Source of the DNA: Bolinopsis microptera | Lineage: Eukaryota; Ctenophora; Tentaculata; Lobata; Bolinopsidae | Direction of reading: 5' to 3' | DNA length: 64,000 nucleotides | NCBI RefSeq assembly: GCF_026151205.1 | Contig: NC_087081.1 | Coordinates: forward strand, 14,623,340 to 14,687,339 | In this document: positions 30,659 through 42,110 of the stretch, one piece after another | How the letters are laid out: each line of letters opens with the position of its first letter | Numbering within the stretch: the stretch's first letter is position 1 | The notes under the pieces: generated by a model | The model's database searches: none | What the model was told of the DNA's origin: nothing | What the model saw: the letters and a program-made list of their open reading frames with translations, nothing else | Translations under genes and position numbers: made by a program

Positions 30659-33600
30659 TAAACCATATCAATATCGCAATGCATCTCATACTGGTTAAGG
30701 TGGTGCCCCAAAGCTCTTGTGCTAACTAAATCAGATAGGATATATCTCTTGTTGTCAATGGCAGAAAGTCACTAAAGTGCACATATATTCTGTTGAACAG
30801 TATAAATCGTGTGATTGTAACTTCTAAGGGTGGTCTGGTTTACATGAACCTCTTCACCTCCAAACAAAACATCCTTGAGGACAACTCTCATGTCTCAAAT
30901 CACGCCTAGCTACTTTACGTTTAACACCCGCTGCTGCCATCTTACCATCAGCTTCATGAATCTTACAACTATATAATTTACTTCGTAATCCTACAAACTC
31001 TGAGCCATACTTGCCCGCAAATTCATCCTTCATTAAACCTGGTACTGCCTTGTTAGTTGAACTGAACAAATAACGTTCCTTGGGATAATTGCTTGAGTCA
31101 AAGTGACGTCCCATATCCTTGAAATCTTTATGCAAATCTGGAGTTTCAACCGAATAAAGTAAACTATCTGTATCCGTAAAACATAATTTAATGTCACTAT
31201 ATTTAACCTTGAGAACATCATACCAGAATCTATACATTAACAACTTTGACATATCCAGAATAGCAGCCCCTAAGTAAATCGGCTTATCTAAAGTTATTGT
31301 GGGTTTTACCATTTCCAGTCCAACTAACTCTGGTGAAAATATCGTGAACCTCTTGAATCCAGGTTTGCTAGTCTGGAACTGATGCTGCTTTCCGTTCTGT
31401 ACCAATCTAATGTTGACCCTCTTCCTAACAGATTCCATACTCTTGCCGAAGAACGAGTTGTTGAGTAGTTTGTAGAAGTCTTTTCCGAACTGTGAAGTAG
31501 CAGCCTGTCGTTTAGCGGTGTTAAAATCAATATATTTCTTTAACCAATCAGTCTGTTCAAACTATAGTACCCTATGAATCCTATCGCAGACACCACCAAT
31601 AGATAAATAATATTGTAAAGCGGCAATGTGAATCTTATGCTTTAACTTTGGAAACAAATTAGGTGCAAGCTTCTTTTGAGGAGCAGCAAAGTTAACCCCT
31701 CTTCTATTCATTGCTATTTGCTTTACGAGTAGCATCCGATACCATACCGTCCTCTATCATCAGAGATTCAGGGAAAGGAGGGAGATCATTGAATCTGTCA
31801 TGGTCTTCAGGATTCGTATGAACGTCACACTCGATGAAGTATCCCTTATCGCTGTCGGGGTTCCAGGCCATGTTGTCACTGACCGTGAGAAGTTTATCCT
31901 GCCACTTGAACTTCGAAGTAGGAAGTTTCTGACACATTGCCCAACCGTAGAGGTTGTTTGCATCAATGTATCCGAGGTAGCTTTCAGGTAATTCAGGATT
32001 GTAATCTGGGAGATGATGGTTATTTGCCTTTGCATACCGATACGTGATTGTACTGATTCCTCCTCGAATAGCCTGCTCAATGAAAGTATAGATATCAGGA
32101 TCACTGAATAATTCTAACTCGACTTTAGTAAATTTTAAGCCTGCATCCCACGTAAGACTTGGAGCGGTATAATAATGAACAGGATCTAAATTATAAGATG
32201 ATAAACACTCTGTCCTATACTGCTGCAGCACCGAATCCAGGAGAACAACGTCAGAGGAAATGTAGAGGTGAACCATGTTTCATTGAGACTCTTCAGAACT
32301 CCTTCCAGACTTTCTGTGCGTGAGCGTAGTCCTCCTCTGTACAGGCCTCTTTGCTGAGATCGTTATAGAAGGCTTCGATGGGTGGTAACTCAGTTTTATC
32401 AAAGACTTCGAAGGATGTGATGTACGAATAGGGATAGACACCTTTACGTAGGAGGAGCTCTAGCTTAACAGGATCTACTACACCATACTTTAGTCGAAGG
32501 AATCGTTGGACCGGTTCGAAGGCTGCTGCAGGTCCTGATGAGCTGAAATTAGCTAAAATATTCTCCAATGAAGCGTTGAGATGCGCATATGAATCAATGA
32601 ATCTGAACTTAGCGGTACTGAATGCTATATAGGACTCCCTGGATTTAATTGAGGTATGATGTTGATATCCCATGGATCTTGTGTGCGTTTTGCAAGTGCC
32701 TTAAGTTATCTCATGTGAGTCATAACCCTTAAGATTGTGGAAGAAAATGGGTATATACTTCGATGTCCGACGTTCTAAGTTACATAACGGGTGAGTGTAT
32801 CCTAAGACTTTGCCGGTGACAATGATCCAGATGTTTCTTATCAGTATGCTTTGATTCACAAATAACACAATTAGGATTTAAATCAAGAAGTGCCCAAGTT
32901 GCCTGATCTACTTTCTCCATTAGTTTTACCATCTCCAATACTGGTCTAAGACGCTCATACAATACATTAAGGGATTCCAGGAACTCGTCGTTAGAATCGA
33001 TTCCATGGAAGACCTGTACCTGCTCATCTTCATACCCTGGTAGATGAGACGATAGTAGATATGCGGCCGTGCGGGGGATATGAACTGCAGTCTTCACGGT
33101 AGCGGCATCACTCTCATCTGCATCGTCTTTAGGCTCTAGGATGCATCCAATGTCAGTGACGATGGTGAATGGATGCTTGATGGTCTTCCTGTAGCTCTTG
33201 AGTCTTGAACTTTAACGTAAGTTGCTCCTTTTCATACTCTTCCTTACTCTTAGGCTTACGTCCTGGAGGGGTCTTTCTCTGCTTCACGTCCTGTGGCATT
33301 ATCACTCGCTGTGGCTTAAACTTACTACAATCTATTTCATGATCCTCCAACCCACTCTTCTTCATAAATCCTCTGAAACATCTCAGACAATAGTATTTCT
33401 CTTTACAGTTCGATGACTTCCTACATAGTTTCGATACGTCCTTCACCTCTTCACTAAAAACCAATGACTTGTCCGTGAGTTCTCCAACAGCAGCATTGTG
33501 ATTGTAGATTCTTCGTTGGGTTCTGTACATAATCTAAGCGGGAAAAATCCTGAGTGTCTCCTGTCCGCCTTTCCGTAGGATATTGAACCGTCATCCCATC

Positions 33601-34841
33601 CTATTACGTTGATCTTGCAGTTGTTTTGTTCCTCTACTCGTCCAATCTGAAAAAATATATGGTTACATTTTTTCTTAACGATGGGGGCTTGTCAATGGGG
33701 ACCTGTAGTAATGTAGGGACCGTTCAACCAACATTTTGAATCGAACCGGGGCCGGAAGTGATCTAATTAAAACTGATAACGACAAATTTGACTAGTATAG
33801 AAATTTCTTAAATACGATAATTATATTTCTAACCTGTGTGATTGGGGTAGGGAAATCAACACCTGTCATGATCAGTTTCAGTGAATGCTTCCTGTAGTAC
33901 TCCGGTCTTGTACGGATGGTTTTCCTTTCTCCCAAACCAAGCATGTGTTCCAATCCTGCGACGAGATTCCACTCCAGGCATCGATCGTCTGACATGTTTC
34001 TAATGTTGAGCAGCGTCTTATGTGCTATTGGTCCAGGAAGTTCCATCCAGCTGCTTCCCGATAGGGGGTTGTACCTGATGAGATCTCTCATTTAAAATCA
34101 AATTAAAGGGTAAAATGATGTCAATCTTATAATTAGAATAATTATCTAAATAAGAACGGTATAGAAAAGAAGTAACAAATTTTATTCTTACTTGGTAATC
34201 CTAATAGAAACACTGTTTACGTCTATCACAGCCCATCCGCTTCCATCTCTGATTAGTATCTCAATCCTTGCGCAGATGATATCGATTTGCATCCGTATAA
34301 CTGGCTCAACTGGATCTGTAAGTAACAACGGCATCATTTGAAGGTGTCTGCTGATATTCAGACTTATCTCTAAACCAAACTTAATCCCAGTTTCTAGATT
34401 ACTTTCAATGATCTCCGTAAATCTATCAATCGAATGAATCAAAGCGCCGTGGAAGTCAGTACCAATCTGCGATGGAGGCGATAAAGTATATTTACGAAAC
34501 AATCCATCTAATGCTGTGATACTCGTTACCGTGTGATTTTCCTGTTCAGTGTTGCTGTTCAGTTCTCCTGCTCCAGCTGCATCACAGAAAGCTAGTTGAA
34601 GCTGTTCATTGATAGAATTCTGAAGACAATAAACAACCATCTCTGGCTTAAACTGATGCACAATCAAAGGATTCGATTCAAAACGAGCACCATTTGTTCC
34701 AACTGCACTAAGCAAAATTTCTATAGGGTAATTATCCCTGTCACGCCATATGACCTTCGATATTTGGTCAATAACTTTATCGAAATCACCACTGAACTTA
34801 TAGTTCGTGGACGAACCGCGAACATACTCTTGTTCGGTCAT
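30659..34841 (-). pseudogene. Family B DNA polymerase of protein-primed (Maverick-like) type, intron-containing, decayed
   Basis: Read on the minus strand. Exon 1 34841-34192 (MTEQEYVRG.., unknown N-terminal region). Exon 2 34086-33834 (RNMSDDRCLEWNLVAGL). Exon 3 from 33646 (IGRVEEQNNCKINVIGWDDG). Donors CAA|GTAAGA and CAG|GTTAGA and acceptors are in phase. Then follow a C2H2-like finger (YYCLRCF..HEIDC, about 33400), an endonuclease VII-like CxxC..HLDHCH (about 32860-32830), exonuclease strands (KFRFIDS; ISSDVVLLDSV), polymerase motif A (DANNLYGWAM, about 31955), motif B (KLLNNSFFGKS, about 31450) and motif C (TDTDS, about 31170). The tail RYILSDLVSTRALGHH leads to a stop near 30660. At least six frameshifts and two in-frame stops break it, so it is not functional now. 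Confidence 0.8.
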
Positions 34842-34859
34842 AGCAATTTCAAACGAGAC

Positions 34860-35070
34860 CCGGCTAACAAACGTTTAAACAGGGACCTCACTCGATAATT
34901 CAACCAACGAATTCAATCGAGAAGGCAGGTAATCAATCGTTCAAACAATGATTTCACTCGATAATTCAACCAATGAATTCAATCGAGAACTAACAATCAA
35001 AAGTTTAAACAATGATCTAAATCGATAATTCAACCTACGAATTCAATCGAGAGATCAATAAGCAAATACT
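34860..35070. repeat. ~62-bp tandem repeat (tcgataattcaaccaa..gaattcaatcgag), three copies
   Basis: Three direct copies start right after (upstream of) the polymerase start codon. They mirror the small tandem repeat upstream of the companion gene at 30530-30645. No gene. Confidence 0.8.
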
Positions 35071-35525
35071 AATCAAAGTTACAATAACTTGCTTCTTATA
35101 TAAGTAGGAGTTTAGTCGAATATGACAAAGGACTAATATATTTATTTTGTAAATTATCTGGTTTATATACCTATCCAGCCATATATCCCTCACTAACAGG
35201 CATCACCTTGACCGTTAACACCTCTATACGGATAATAATTGCACAAGACCATTTTACACGGTTGACTGGCTGCAATCCACTGACTGATCCACTGTCTGGT
35301 TCACGGTCACCGATCAGATTTTTACGTCTCTTGTTATCGGAACCCTGGATCATTTTTTACTCTAACCCAATTATTATACACCATAACCCTAATGAGATAT
35401 ATCTATACTAATTAGGGTTAGCCCAACAGCTCCAATTCAAACACACTACTATATCATTTAGCTGTCAGATCTCAAGCTGTTGAGCACGTAAAAATTTCAA
35501 GGTCCTGCACATATCCTATATAACC
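35071..35525. other. No recognisable gene
   Basis: Contains a phrase of ccctaatgag / attagggttagccc type near 35390-35425 that is telomere-like but very short. Nothing else. Confidence 0.4.
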
Positions 35526-35602
35526 TTACTGGGCCGCGCTCAGCCTGTCATTCCGCCTAATCTCTATGTTAATGAACACAATAGCCTGGGGTCCTCAGGT
35601 AA
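35526..35602. repeat. Short dispersed element, copy 2
   Basis: Same TTACTGGGCCGCGCTCAG start and GCCTGGGGTCCTCAGGTAA end as 19413-19504, with a shorter middle (tatgttaatgaacacaat). Confidence 0.8.
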
Positions 35603-35639
35603 ATATAACCCGGAAGTATACAGCAAATATTTTATTTTT

Positions 35640-35990
35640 TCGTAAGGTCTTTGTGATACTATTAGACGCCGTAAAATCTCTTGGAGCAGGCGACTTGGAG
35701 CTCGGTACATATTGATGGCAATTTGTGAAAATCCAGCCGCTGGATGTTATGCAGCATCGCCAGTCGATGAACAGCATTGAAAGCATTTGTCGTGTCAACC
35801 AATATACATGCTTCAGGCTTCAGCTGATTCAGCTTGGAATTGCTGTCTAATGAAATGGACTGCAGCTGCTTCAGTACCAGATTTTAGCCCTGTACATATT
35901 TGTAATGGTCCCGCTGTTTCTTGAATATCCATCTTAAGTGCCCAAACGATAGCTTTTCCCACTATCCTTCTCACATTCAAGCCAAGGCAA
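35640..35990 (-). pseudogene. RLE-type retrotransposon RT fragment, inverted relative to 37346-38466
   Basis: Minus-strand residues NVRRIVGKAIVWALKMDIQETAGPLQ (read in two parts) and, in the same frame, RT motif A (ILVDTTNAFNAVHR) at about 35800. Ends in frameshifted sequence near 35640. It abuts the left end of the Merlin element. Confidence 0.65.
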
Positions 35991-36004
35991 TTTGGTAATT
36001 GCGC

Positions 36005-36250
36005 TGGGCACACTTGGGGCACAGTTGGGGCACACTTGGGGCACAGTTGGGGCAAAAAGTTACTTGGGGCACACTTTGGGCAGAAGCAGTTGGGGCACAG
36101 CTGGGGCACACTTGGGGCACAGTTGAGGCAAAAAAGTGACCTGAAGCACAGTTTTTGTAAACTAAACACACTTGGGGCACACTTGGGGCACACTTGGGGC
36201 ACAAAGTTACTTGGGGCACACTTGGGGCACACTTGGGGCACACTTGGGGC
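36005..36250. repeat. 11-bp satellite (ACTTGGGGCAC)n, left arm of Merlin
   Basis: Tandem copies of CACTTGGGGCA with CAGTTGGGGCA variants. Repeated translation as CPKCAPSVPQV in the reverse frame is an artefact of the repeat. Confidence 0.9.
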
Positions 36251-36280
36251 AGATATGGTTGAAAAGTCTGCCCTACCTCT

Positions 36281-36970
36281 ATGTTTAGCGACGGCTACTG
36301 CTGGACGTGCCCAGGAGCCCCTCACCATCTATCCATTCGAGAAGGAAGTATTCTTCACAAACGCAAGATATCACTCTGCAATTTCCTGCACCTCCTCTGG
36401 ATGTTCTGCAACAGCATCAGTGTCTTGGATGCCGCCCGACTACTGTCCATGAACACGAAAACAGTCCGATCCCTTTTCAACGCCCTTCGTCAGTGCATGG
36501 CTGAAGACATCCTGGAGGACGGAGCTCACAGAAAAATTTGTGGACCAGGCCATATTATCGAGATCGATGAATCGAAATTTGGAAAGAGAAAATACAACCG
36601 AGGAAGAAGAGTTGTTGGTAAATGGATACTTGGGGGATTTTGTAGGACTACAGACGAGTGTTTTCTAGTGTAATGTCCTAACAACCGGAGGGACCACAAC
36701 ACTCTCCTTCGCTTGATAAAGCTTTACGTTGCCCCAGGGACCACCATCTTGACTGATAAGTGGAAAGGCTACAGTGCTCTTCCACGGCATGGATTTGTAC
36801 ATCTAGTGGTCAACCATTCGAGAGGATTCGTTGACCCCCTAACTGGCGTCCACACGAACACGTGTGAAGGCATGTGGTTTCACGCCAAGAAACATATGCT
36901 CCGTGGCCATGGAAGGACCCGGGCAGACTCCGAAGCCCTGAAGATAGCCCTCTGTGAGTTGAATGTATAA
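36281..36970 (+). pseudogene. Merlin/IS1595-like DDE transposase, one in-frame stop
   Basis: One frame of 229 codons, broken only by TAA at 36671-36673 between FLV and CPNNRRDHN. It begins with the weak zinc-finger-like start (YCWTCPGAPHHLSIREGS), then a helix-turn-helix-like part (DAARLLSMNTKTVRSLF). The catalytic triad is IIEIDESKFG (D1), TILTDKWKGY (D2) and NTCEGMW (E). Ends with ALKIALCELNV. Merlin transposases cut and paste their element using 8-9-bp duplications. A single stop suggests recent inactivation; whether the true start is further left inside the satellite is unclear. Confidence 0.8.
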
Positions 36971-37107
36971 TTTTATTAATGTATTAGTTGTTTAAAGTAT
37001 TGGTATTCAGGAATTAGATTGATTAATTAATTAAGTTAAAAATTACGTATTCATTGTTACCTATTATTACACCAGAAGATTAATTACCTTAGTCATTTTT
37101 GTCCCAA

Positions 37108-37330
37108 ATGTGCCCCAGCTGGTCCCCAACCGTATCTGCCCCAAGTGTGCCCCAAGTGTGCCCCAAGTAACTTTGTGCCCCAAGTGTGTTTAGTTTACAA
37201 AAACTGTGCTTCAGGTCACTTTTTGCCTCAACTGTGCCCCAAGTGTGCCCCAAGTGTGCCCCAAGTAACTTTTTGCCCCAACTGTGCCCCAAGTGTGCCC
37301 CAAGTGTGCCCCAAGTGTGTCTCAAGTGTG
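37108..37330. repeat. 11-bp satellite (GTGCCCCAAGT)n, right arm of Merlin
   Basis: Complement of the left-arm array, giving the element long satellite-built inverted arms. Confidence 0.9.
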
Positions 37331-37345
37331 CCTAGCGCGATTACC

Positions 37346-38466
37346 AAAGTGCCGGAGTATCTAGCGAAAAGAGAACATGCAGCATCGCTTTTGGTTACCC
37401 GGGGACTGGTAAATTCCACGAAAGGAAAATCTCTTGCTACAACTGACACGGAATCGAGAGATGAGCTTCAAGATATGTTAAAACAGCGTGTTTTGGAATA
37501 TAAAGAACAACAAGAGGAGATACTTAAAAAGGTTGACAAGAAGACTGCAAGGGTTTTGGAGCAGATTAGCGAACCAGGGAGCTCAAATTGGCTCTCATGT
37601 CTACCACTAAGAAAACATAGTTTCGTTCTAAATAAATCTGAATTTAGGGATTCTATCAGATTGCGGTATAACTTAGATCTGGATCGTTTACCTTCACACT
37701 GTCCATGTGGAAAAACGTTTGATGTGAACCATTCTCTAAATTGCCATCTTGGTGGCTACATCATTATCAGACACAACGAGATTAGGGATTTTTTAGCTGG
37801 CTTGCTGAAGAGTGTTTGCTCGGACGTGGAAGTTGAACCTCAGCTTTAAGAACTAGAAGGAGAGCAGTTCACGAGGTCATCAACACTTACGGGTGACCAG
37901 GCAAGACCCGATATTAGAGCTCGTGGTTTCTATAGGCCGGGCCAAGTGGCTTTTTTCGATGTTAAGGTAATTAATCCCAATTCTAATTCCTACCTTCAAC
38001 ATTCGACAAAGAAGACTATGGAGAATGCCGAGAAACAGAAATCACGATGTTACAACGAGAGAATACTTAATGTAGAGCACGGATCATTCGCTCCATTAAT
38101 TTATTCAGAAACGGGTGGCATGGGACCTCAAGCCAGGACATTTGAGAAACTGCTTTGCAACAAACTTGCTTATAAGAAGAAGCAGAATTACAACGATATT
38201 ATAAATTATTATCGGTGTAAATTATCATTTTTAATTAGGAAAATAATTTTATCGTGCATTAGAGGATCAAGAAATACCTCCAACAAAACTTACGAATTAT
38301 CTAACATGGATGATTTAGAATTTAACTCTTTCGAATCGAAAGTCAACTAATTTTCTCAGTTCCATGGACTGGATTTTATTTTTGCAATGATGATGTTCAT
38401 AATATATAACCTGTAATACTATTCTGTATATATCTAATTTCGTTTTCCAAAAAAAAAAAAAAAAAA
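37346..38466 (+). pseudogene. C-terminal half and 3' tail of an RLE-type retrotransposon
   Basis: One frame from 37346 to 38350, broken only by TAA at 37846-37848. It carries EYLAKREHAASLL, NWLSCLPLRKHSF, a CxC..HxxxC knuckle (CPCGKTFDVNHSLNC), RHNEIRDFLA, then RPDIRARGF and VAFFDVKVINP. The last motifs match the R-H-N / PD..D-x-K layout of the restriction-like endonuclease of early-branching LINEs. The 3' UTR (gcaatgatgatgttcataatat..) ends in a 20-base A-run at 38449-38467, a normal LINE tail. The N-terminal part is lost at the Merlin insertion. Confidence 0.75.
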
Positions 38467-38686
38467 ATTTATGAAGGAGCAATCATGGTAAACTTTTGTA
38501 ATTCATATTTCATGAAATTTTTATGCTTGGTTACGTTTGTAAATTCTTTTAACAATTTGTAATTTTTATTTCAAGAAATTGTTTGTTATGTTTGAATTGT
38601 ATAAATTTTTGTTATGAATTTAAAATTATTTTACGTTATTGTCTGTTAATTTTTGTAATTGAAATATTGTAGGTAATATGTATTTT

Positions 38687-39047
38687 AGAGTCTCCACTCA
38701 GTTTTTCAAACTAATATGTAATAATTGTCGACGTTTCGGCCCACGCCTTTGTGCTTTGTCAATTGTCATGGACGAGACGTTATGGTTACAATTACGTTAC
38801 GTAGCTTATAGCTGCAATTTACAATGTTAATAATAATTTGTTATATAACTATGATCAATATCGTGAAATACTATTTCGTGAAATACTATTTCACGATATT
38901 GATAGTTATATAACAGATTATTATTAACATGGTAAATTGCAGCTATGAGCTACGTAACGTAATTGTAACGTCTCGTCCATGACAATTGACAAAGGCGTGG
39001 GCCGAAACGTCGACAACTATTCGTTTGGAAAACTGAGTGGAGACTCT
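38687..39047. mobile_element. Hairpin MITE, 361 bp
   Basis: Left arm AGAGTCTCCACTCAGTTT... and right arm ...AAACTGAGTGGAGACTCT are near-perfect complements over about 165 bp each, around a centre of repeated cgtgaaatactattt. It includes cgacgtttcggcccacgcc in both arms. No open frame. No clear target duplication. Confidence 0.85.
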
Positions 39048-39411
39048 CACTTTGTCCCCAAAAATTACCAATTACATGATCGACCCACTCAAGAGAGTAA
39101 AAACAGATTATCATAATGTACAAATATTCATTGTTCACATTTTTGATTTTCTTCAACATAATTTAAAATTTTATAGGTGCTGTTAAATATGGCTGCGATC
39201 AAAACTCACCAATCATTGAGGAAAGCGGATCCAAATCACAAAATATGTATCTTCGGGCCCAAATATTGCATGCCAGGACCATTTCAGATCAATATTGGAT
39301 CTGACCGTCACAATATCACTGATGGTAATGGAAATACGTTTTTTCTTCAAGTGAGTATGAGTTTCAAAATGCTTTATCACAATCATATCTCAGTAGCTGG
39401 GCTTTTACTAA

Positions 39412-39520
39412 TTAGCTCGCCCAAAAATTTCACGTGACTTTGGTTTTTTATGGTTTTGCAGCTATACAAAACGGTTTTAAATAAGGCGCAGTTTATATCT
39501 CCACCAAAAGCAAATTTGTA
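39412..39520. repeat. Fragment of the telomere-like MITE family
   Basis: ttttactaattagctcgcccaaaa followed by cacgtgactttgg and ggcgcagtttatatctccaccaaaag matches the ends of 26870-27262 and 42111-42540. The telomere-like core is missing. Confidence 0.65.
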
Positions 39521-39654
39521 ACCACTCACGCGCATTATAACCAAATGTGATTTTAAATTTTCGCATTGGATCGTTGCGCATTGGATGGTTAGTGGTTACT
39601 ATGCTCCATGCAGGATTACAATTCATTCCTTCCTGTTACCTTTCAGGCCAAGCA

Positions 39655-39765
39655 AATTTGTTGCTTATTATACTTCTCTTAAATCAGCTTATTGTTTAAC
39701 ATTTGATCAATTATTCTGTCATATTTTGTTCCATTTTAAATTTTACGATCAGTTGTGATCAACCA
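39655..39765. repeat. Satellite unit cttctcttaaatcagcttattgtttaacatttgatc, copy 1
   Basis: Matches the units at 41138-41225 and 41315-41400. The LINE RT at 40044-41042 lies between copy 1 and the others, so it probably inserted into the array. Confidence 0.7.
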
Positions 39766-39939
39766 AGTTAAAATGAATCTAATTTACATACTTTCCACTA
39801 CAATATAAGTTGATAAAGCGTTTTTTAGCAACATGAGGATTACACACAAGATATTCATTGTGCTTCTCTTTATTAGTAGCATAATTTAATCCCTCGATCT
39901 TTCCTAATACTTCGTCCGAAACATACCAAAAAATGACTA

Positions 39940-41050
39940 TCATTTACAGATCCGTTTAAAATAGTCTCTTTTTTGAAAGCCTCTAATCTTATTTTAAAAC
40001 TTAATACAGTCCCACAATTCTTGACATCCGAGGGGAGTTTGTTCTAATATGGTCTCACCCTCTCCGGAAGAAAAGAACTGTGGACTTTCTTCATTTTACT
40101 GCTACTTTTACTGCATCTACTGTTTGATACCACATTAAGACCAGATCTGCTCATACTGAACAAACCAGCTCCGTTATTGGCCAAACCACTTATCATTTTA
40201 AAAGATTCAATGAGGTCCCCACGTATTCGCTGCTCTGCCAGCGTTGTTAAATTGAGGATTTCCAGTCGACGACTGTATGGAAGAGTACCCACCTCGTCAA
40301 TCAGACGGGTAAACCGCCTCTGGACGCTCTCCAGCTCCAAGATGATCCCCCAACTTCCATGAGCCGCAACTGGACTCCACAATTGAACACAATACTCTAA
40401 ATGGGGTCTTATCAAAGCTTTGTAAATGGATATCATCACAGATTTTTCCCTGATAATCAGATTTCTAACAATCCAACATATCATTCTGTTGGCTTTAGAT
40501 ATTGAAGCCTTAATCTGTTCATTCCAAAGCAGAGAGTTATGGGTTATAACTCCCAAGTCTTTTTCCTGTACAGATTCTGCCAATGTAACTCCATTAAGAG
40601 AATAACTTGATCTTGGGTTATCGTTAACATCTAAATGCATTACCGAACACTTAGTAGGATTAAACTTTAAAAGCCATTTACTCTCCCACATCTCTAGTTC
40701 GTTCAGATCATTAACTATAGTTTCATACTCGGAGGCATTAGCTATAAGCTTAAGATCATCAGCAAATATTTTAACTTTACTTTTAATGCTATCTGGTAAA
40801 TCATTAATAAATAACACAAATAGTAATGGTCCAAGGACTGATCCCTGGGGAACTCCTGACCATAAAATCTTCCACTCTGAAGTTTCACCTTCTACACACA
40901 CTCTCATAGTTCTATTTGAGATAAAATCTGTAATTGCATCTAAAACTTTACCAGTTATCCCTAGACTCTCTAGCTTGTTAATCAAGCGATAATGGAGAAC
41001 AGAATCGAAAGCTTTACTAAAATCAAAATAAAATAAGTCCACAGGAGCAC
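39940..41050 (-). pseudogene. CR1-like LINE reverse transcriptase, 5'-truncated
   Basis: Open frame 41042-40044 with RT motif A (YFDFSKAFDSV), GVPQGSVLGPLLF, catalytic FADDLK, and thumb (KDLGVITHNSLLW; RPHLEYCVQLWSP). A TAG at 40044-40046 replaces the Trp of the usual WN-LP motif: the same frame continues NKLPSDVKNCGTVLSF to about 39940. The endonuclease and the start of RT are missing at the 5' end, typical of truncated LINE insertions. The nonsense change makes it a pseudogene. Confidence 0.85.
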
Positions 41051-41051
41051 C

Positions 41052-41400
41052 TTCATTTATTAAATTAAGTGTGTTTTATACACATTTGAGTTCACAGTTG
41101 TGAACTTTATCAGATTAGAATTTCAGTTGACTAATATTTTCTTCTCTTAAATCAGCTTATTGTTTAACATTTGATCAATTATTATTCTGTCTTATTTTTT
41201 CCATTTTACACTGTACGATCAGTTGTGAGTGTGTTTTATATACATTTGAGTTCACAGTTGTGAACTTTATTTCCAGTATTTTATGTGACAGAGATTAGTT
41301 TAACTAATATTTGCCTCTCCTAAATCAGCTTATTTTTTAACATTTGATCAATTATTCTGTCTTATTTTGTTCCATTTTAAACTGTACGATCAGTTGTAAT
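41052..41400. repeat. ~170-bp tandem repeat (gtgtgttttatacacatttgagttcacagttgtg)
   Basis: Two and a half units, each with the gagttcacagttgtgaactttat palindrome-like phrase and the cttaaatcagcttatt block. Confidence 0.75.
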
Positions 41401-41880
41401 TGTGTATGAAAATTATAATGATTGTCACGAGATGTTTGATTTAGTTATTAGAGTTGAGCTATTTCTAGTCCTTATAATGACAGTATTAAAACTATAATAA
41501 TTGTCACGAGGTGTTTTATCTAGTTGTTAGAGTTGAGCTATTCCTAGTCCTTGTTATGACAGTATTAAAACTGTAATAATTGTCGTACGAGATCTAGTCA
41601 TTAGAGACTAGAGTTGAGCTACTTCTTAACTTCTATCCATTGTTATGATAGTATTAAAAATATACTTATAGTCATTTTTACAAGATGACTATAATTATAA
41701 AGTCTAGTTATTATTATTAGAGATGAGCTACTTCTATATATTATTTTGACAGTATTAAAACTAAAATGATTGTCACGATCAGATGACTATAAAGTTAAGT
41801 TATTAGAGTTGAGCTACTTTTTAAATTCTATTCGTTGTTATGACAATAATATAACTCAGAATGTTAACAATTTTTTGAAA
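41400..41880. repeat. ~110-bp tandem repeat (ttagagttgagctactt..gacagtattaaaac)
   Basis: About five units with ttgtcacgag, attagagttgagcta and tgttatgacagtattaaaa. No gene. Confidence 0.8.
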
Positions 41881-41907
41881 AGACTGTAGAAGAAGATATA
41901 TCATACC

Positions 41908-41989
41908 TTACTGGGCCGCGCTCAGCCTGTCATTCCGCCTAATCTCTATTCGTTGTTTACCAACATTAAAGCCTGGGGTCCTCAGGTAA
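41908..41989. repeat. Short dispersed element, copy 3
   Basis: Same ends as copies at 19413 and 35526. Middle attcgttgtttaccaacattaaa is close to copy 1. Confidence 0.8.
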
Positions 41990-42110
41990 TGTTTTGCTTC
42001 TTAACTGGTATGTAAGGAAGCAAAAGAGGCTGTTTAATGTAACTTCAGGAAGGCGCAACTGTGAAAATAGTTGAGAAAACTACGCGCATTAATGCTAAAA
42101 TGTGATGCTT

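Larger units (their letters stand above)
35994..37345. mobile_element. Merlin-type DNA transposon with satellite-filled inverted ends
   Basis: Inverted ends GGTAATTGCGCTGGGCAC (35994 on) and GTGCCTAGCGCGATTACC (to 37345). The inverted similarity may extend 8 bp further out (ggcaattt / aaagtgcc). Inside each end lies an array of an 11-bp unit ACTTGGGGCAC (36005-36250; complement at 37108-37330), so the arms are mirror images. The encoded transposase (36281-36970) is of the IS1595/Merlin kind. No direct target duplication is present because the flanks are different retroelement pieces in opposite orientation. Confidence 0.75.

Noticed and set aside
29664-34841. Complete Maverick/Polinton
   Set aside because: Only the polymerase and one unknown gene are seen; integrase, ATPase, protease and capsid genes and long TIRs are absent.
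35813-36328. CPKCAPSVPQV-repeat open frame on the minus strand
   Set aside because: It is a translation of the 11-bp satellite arm of Merlin fused by chance to an RT fragment.
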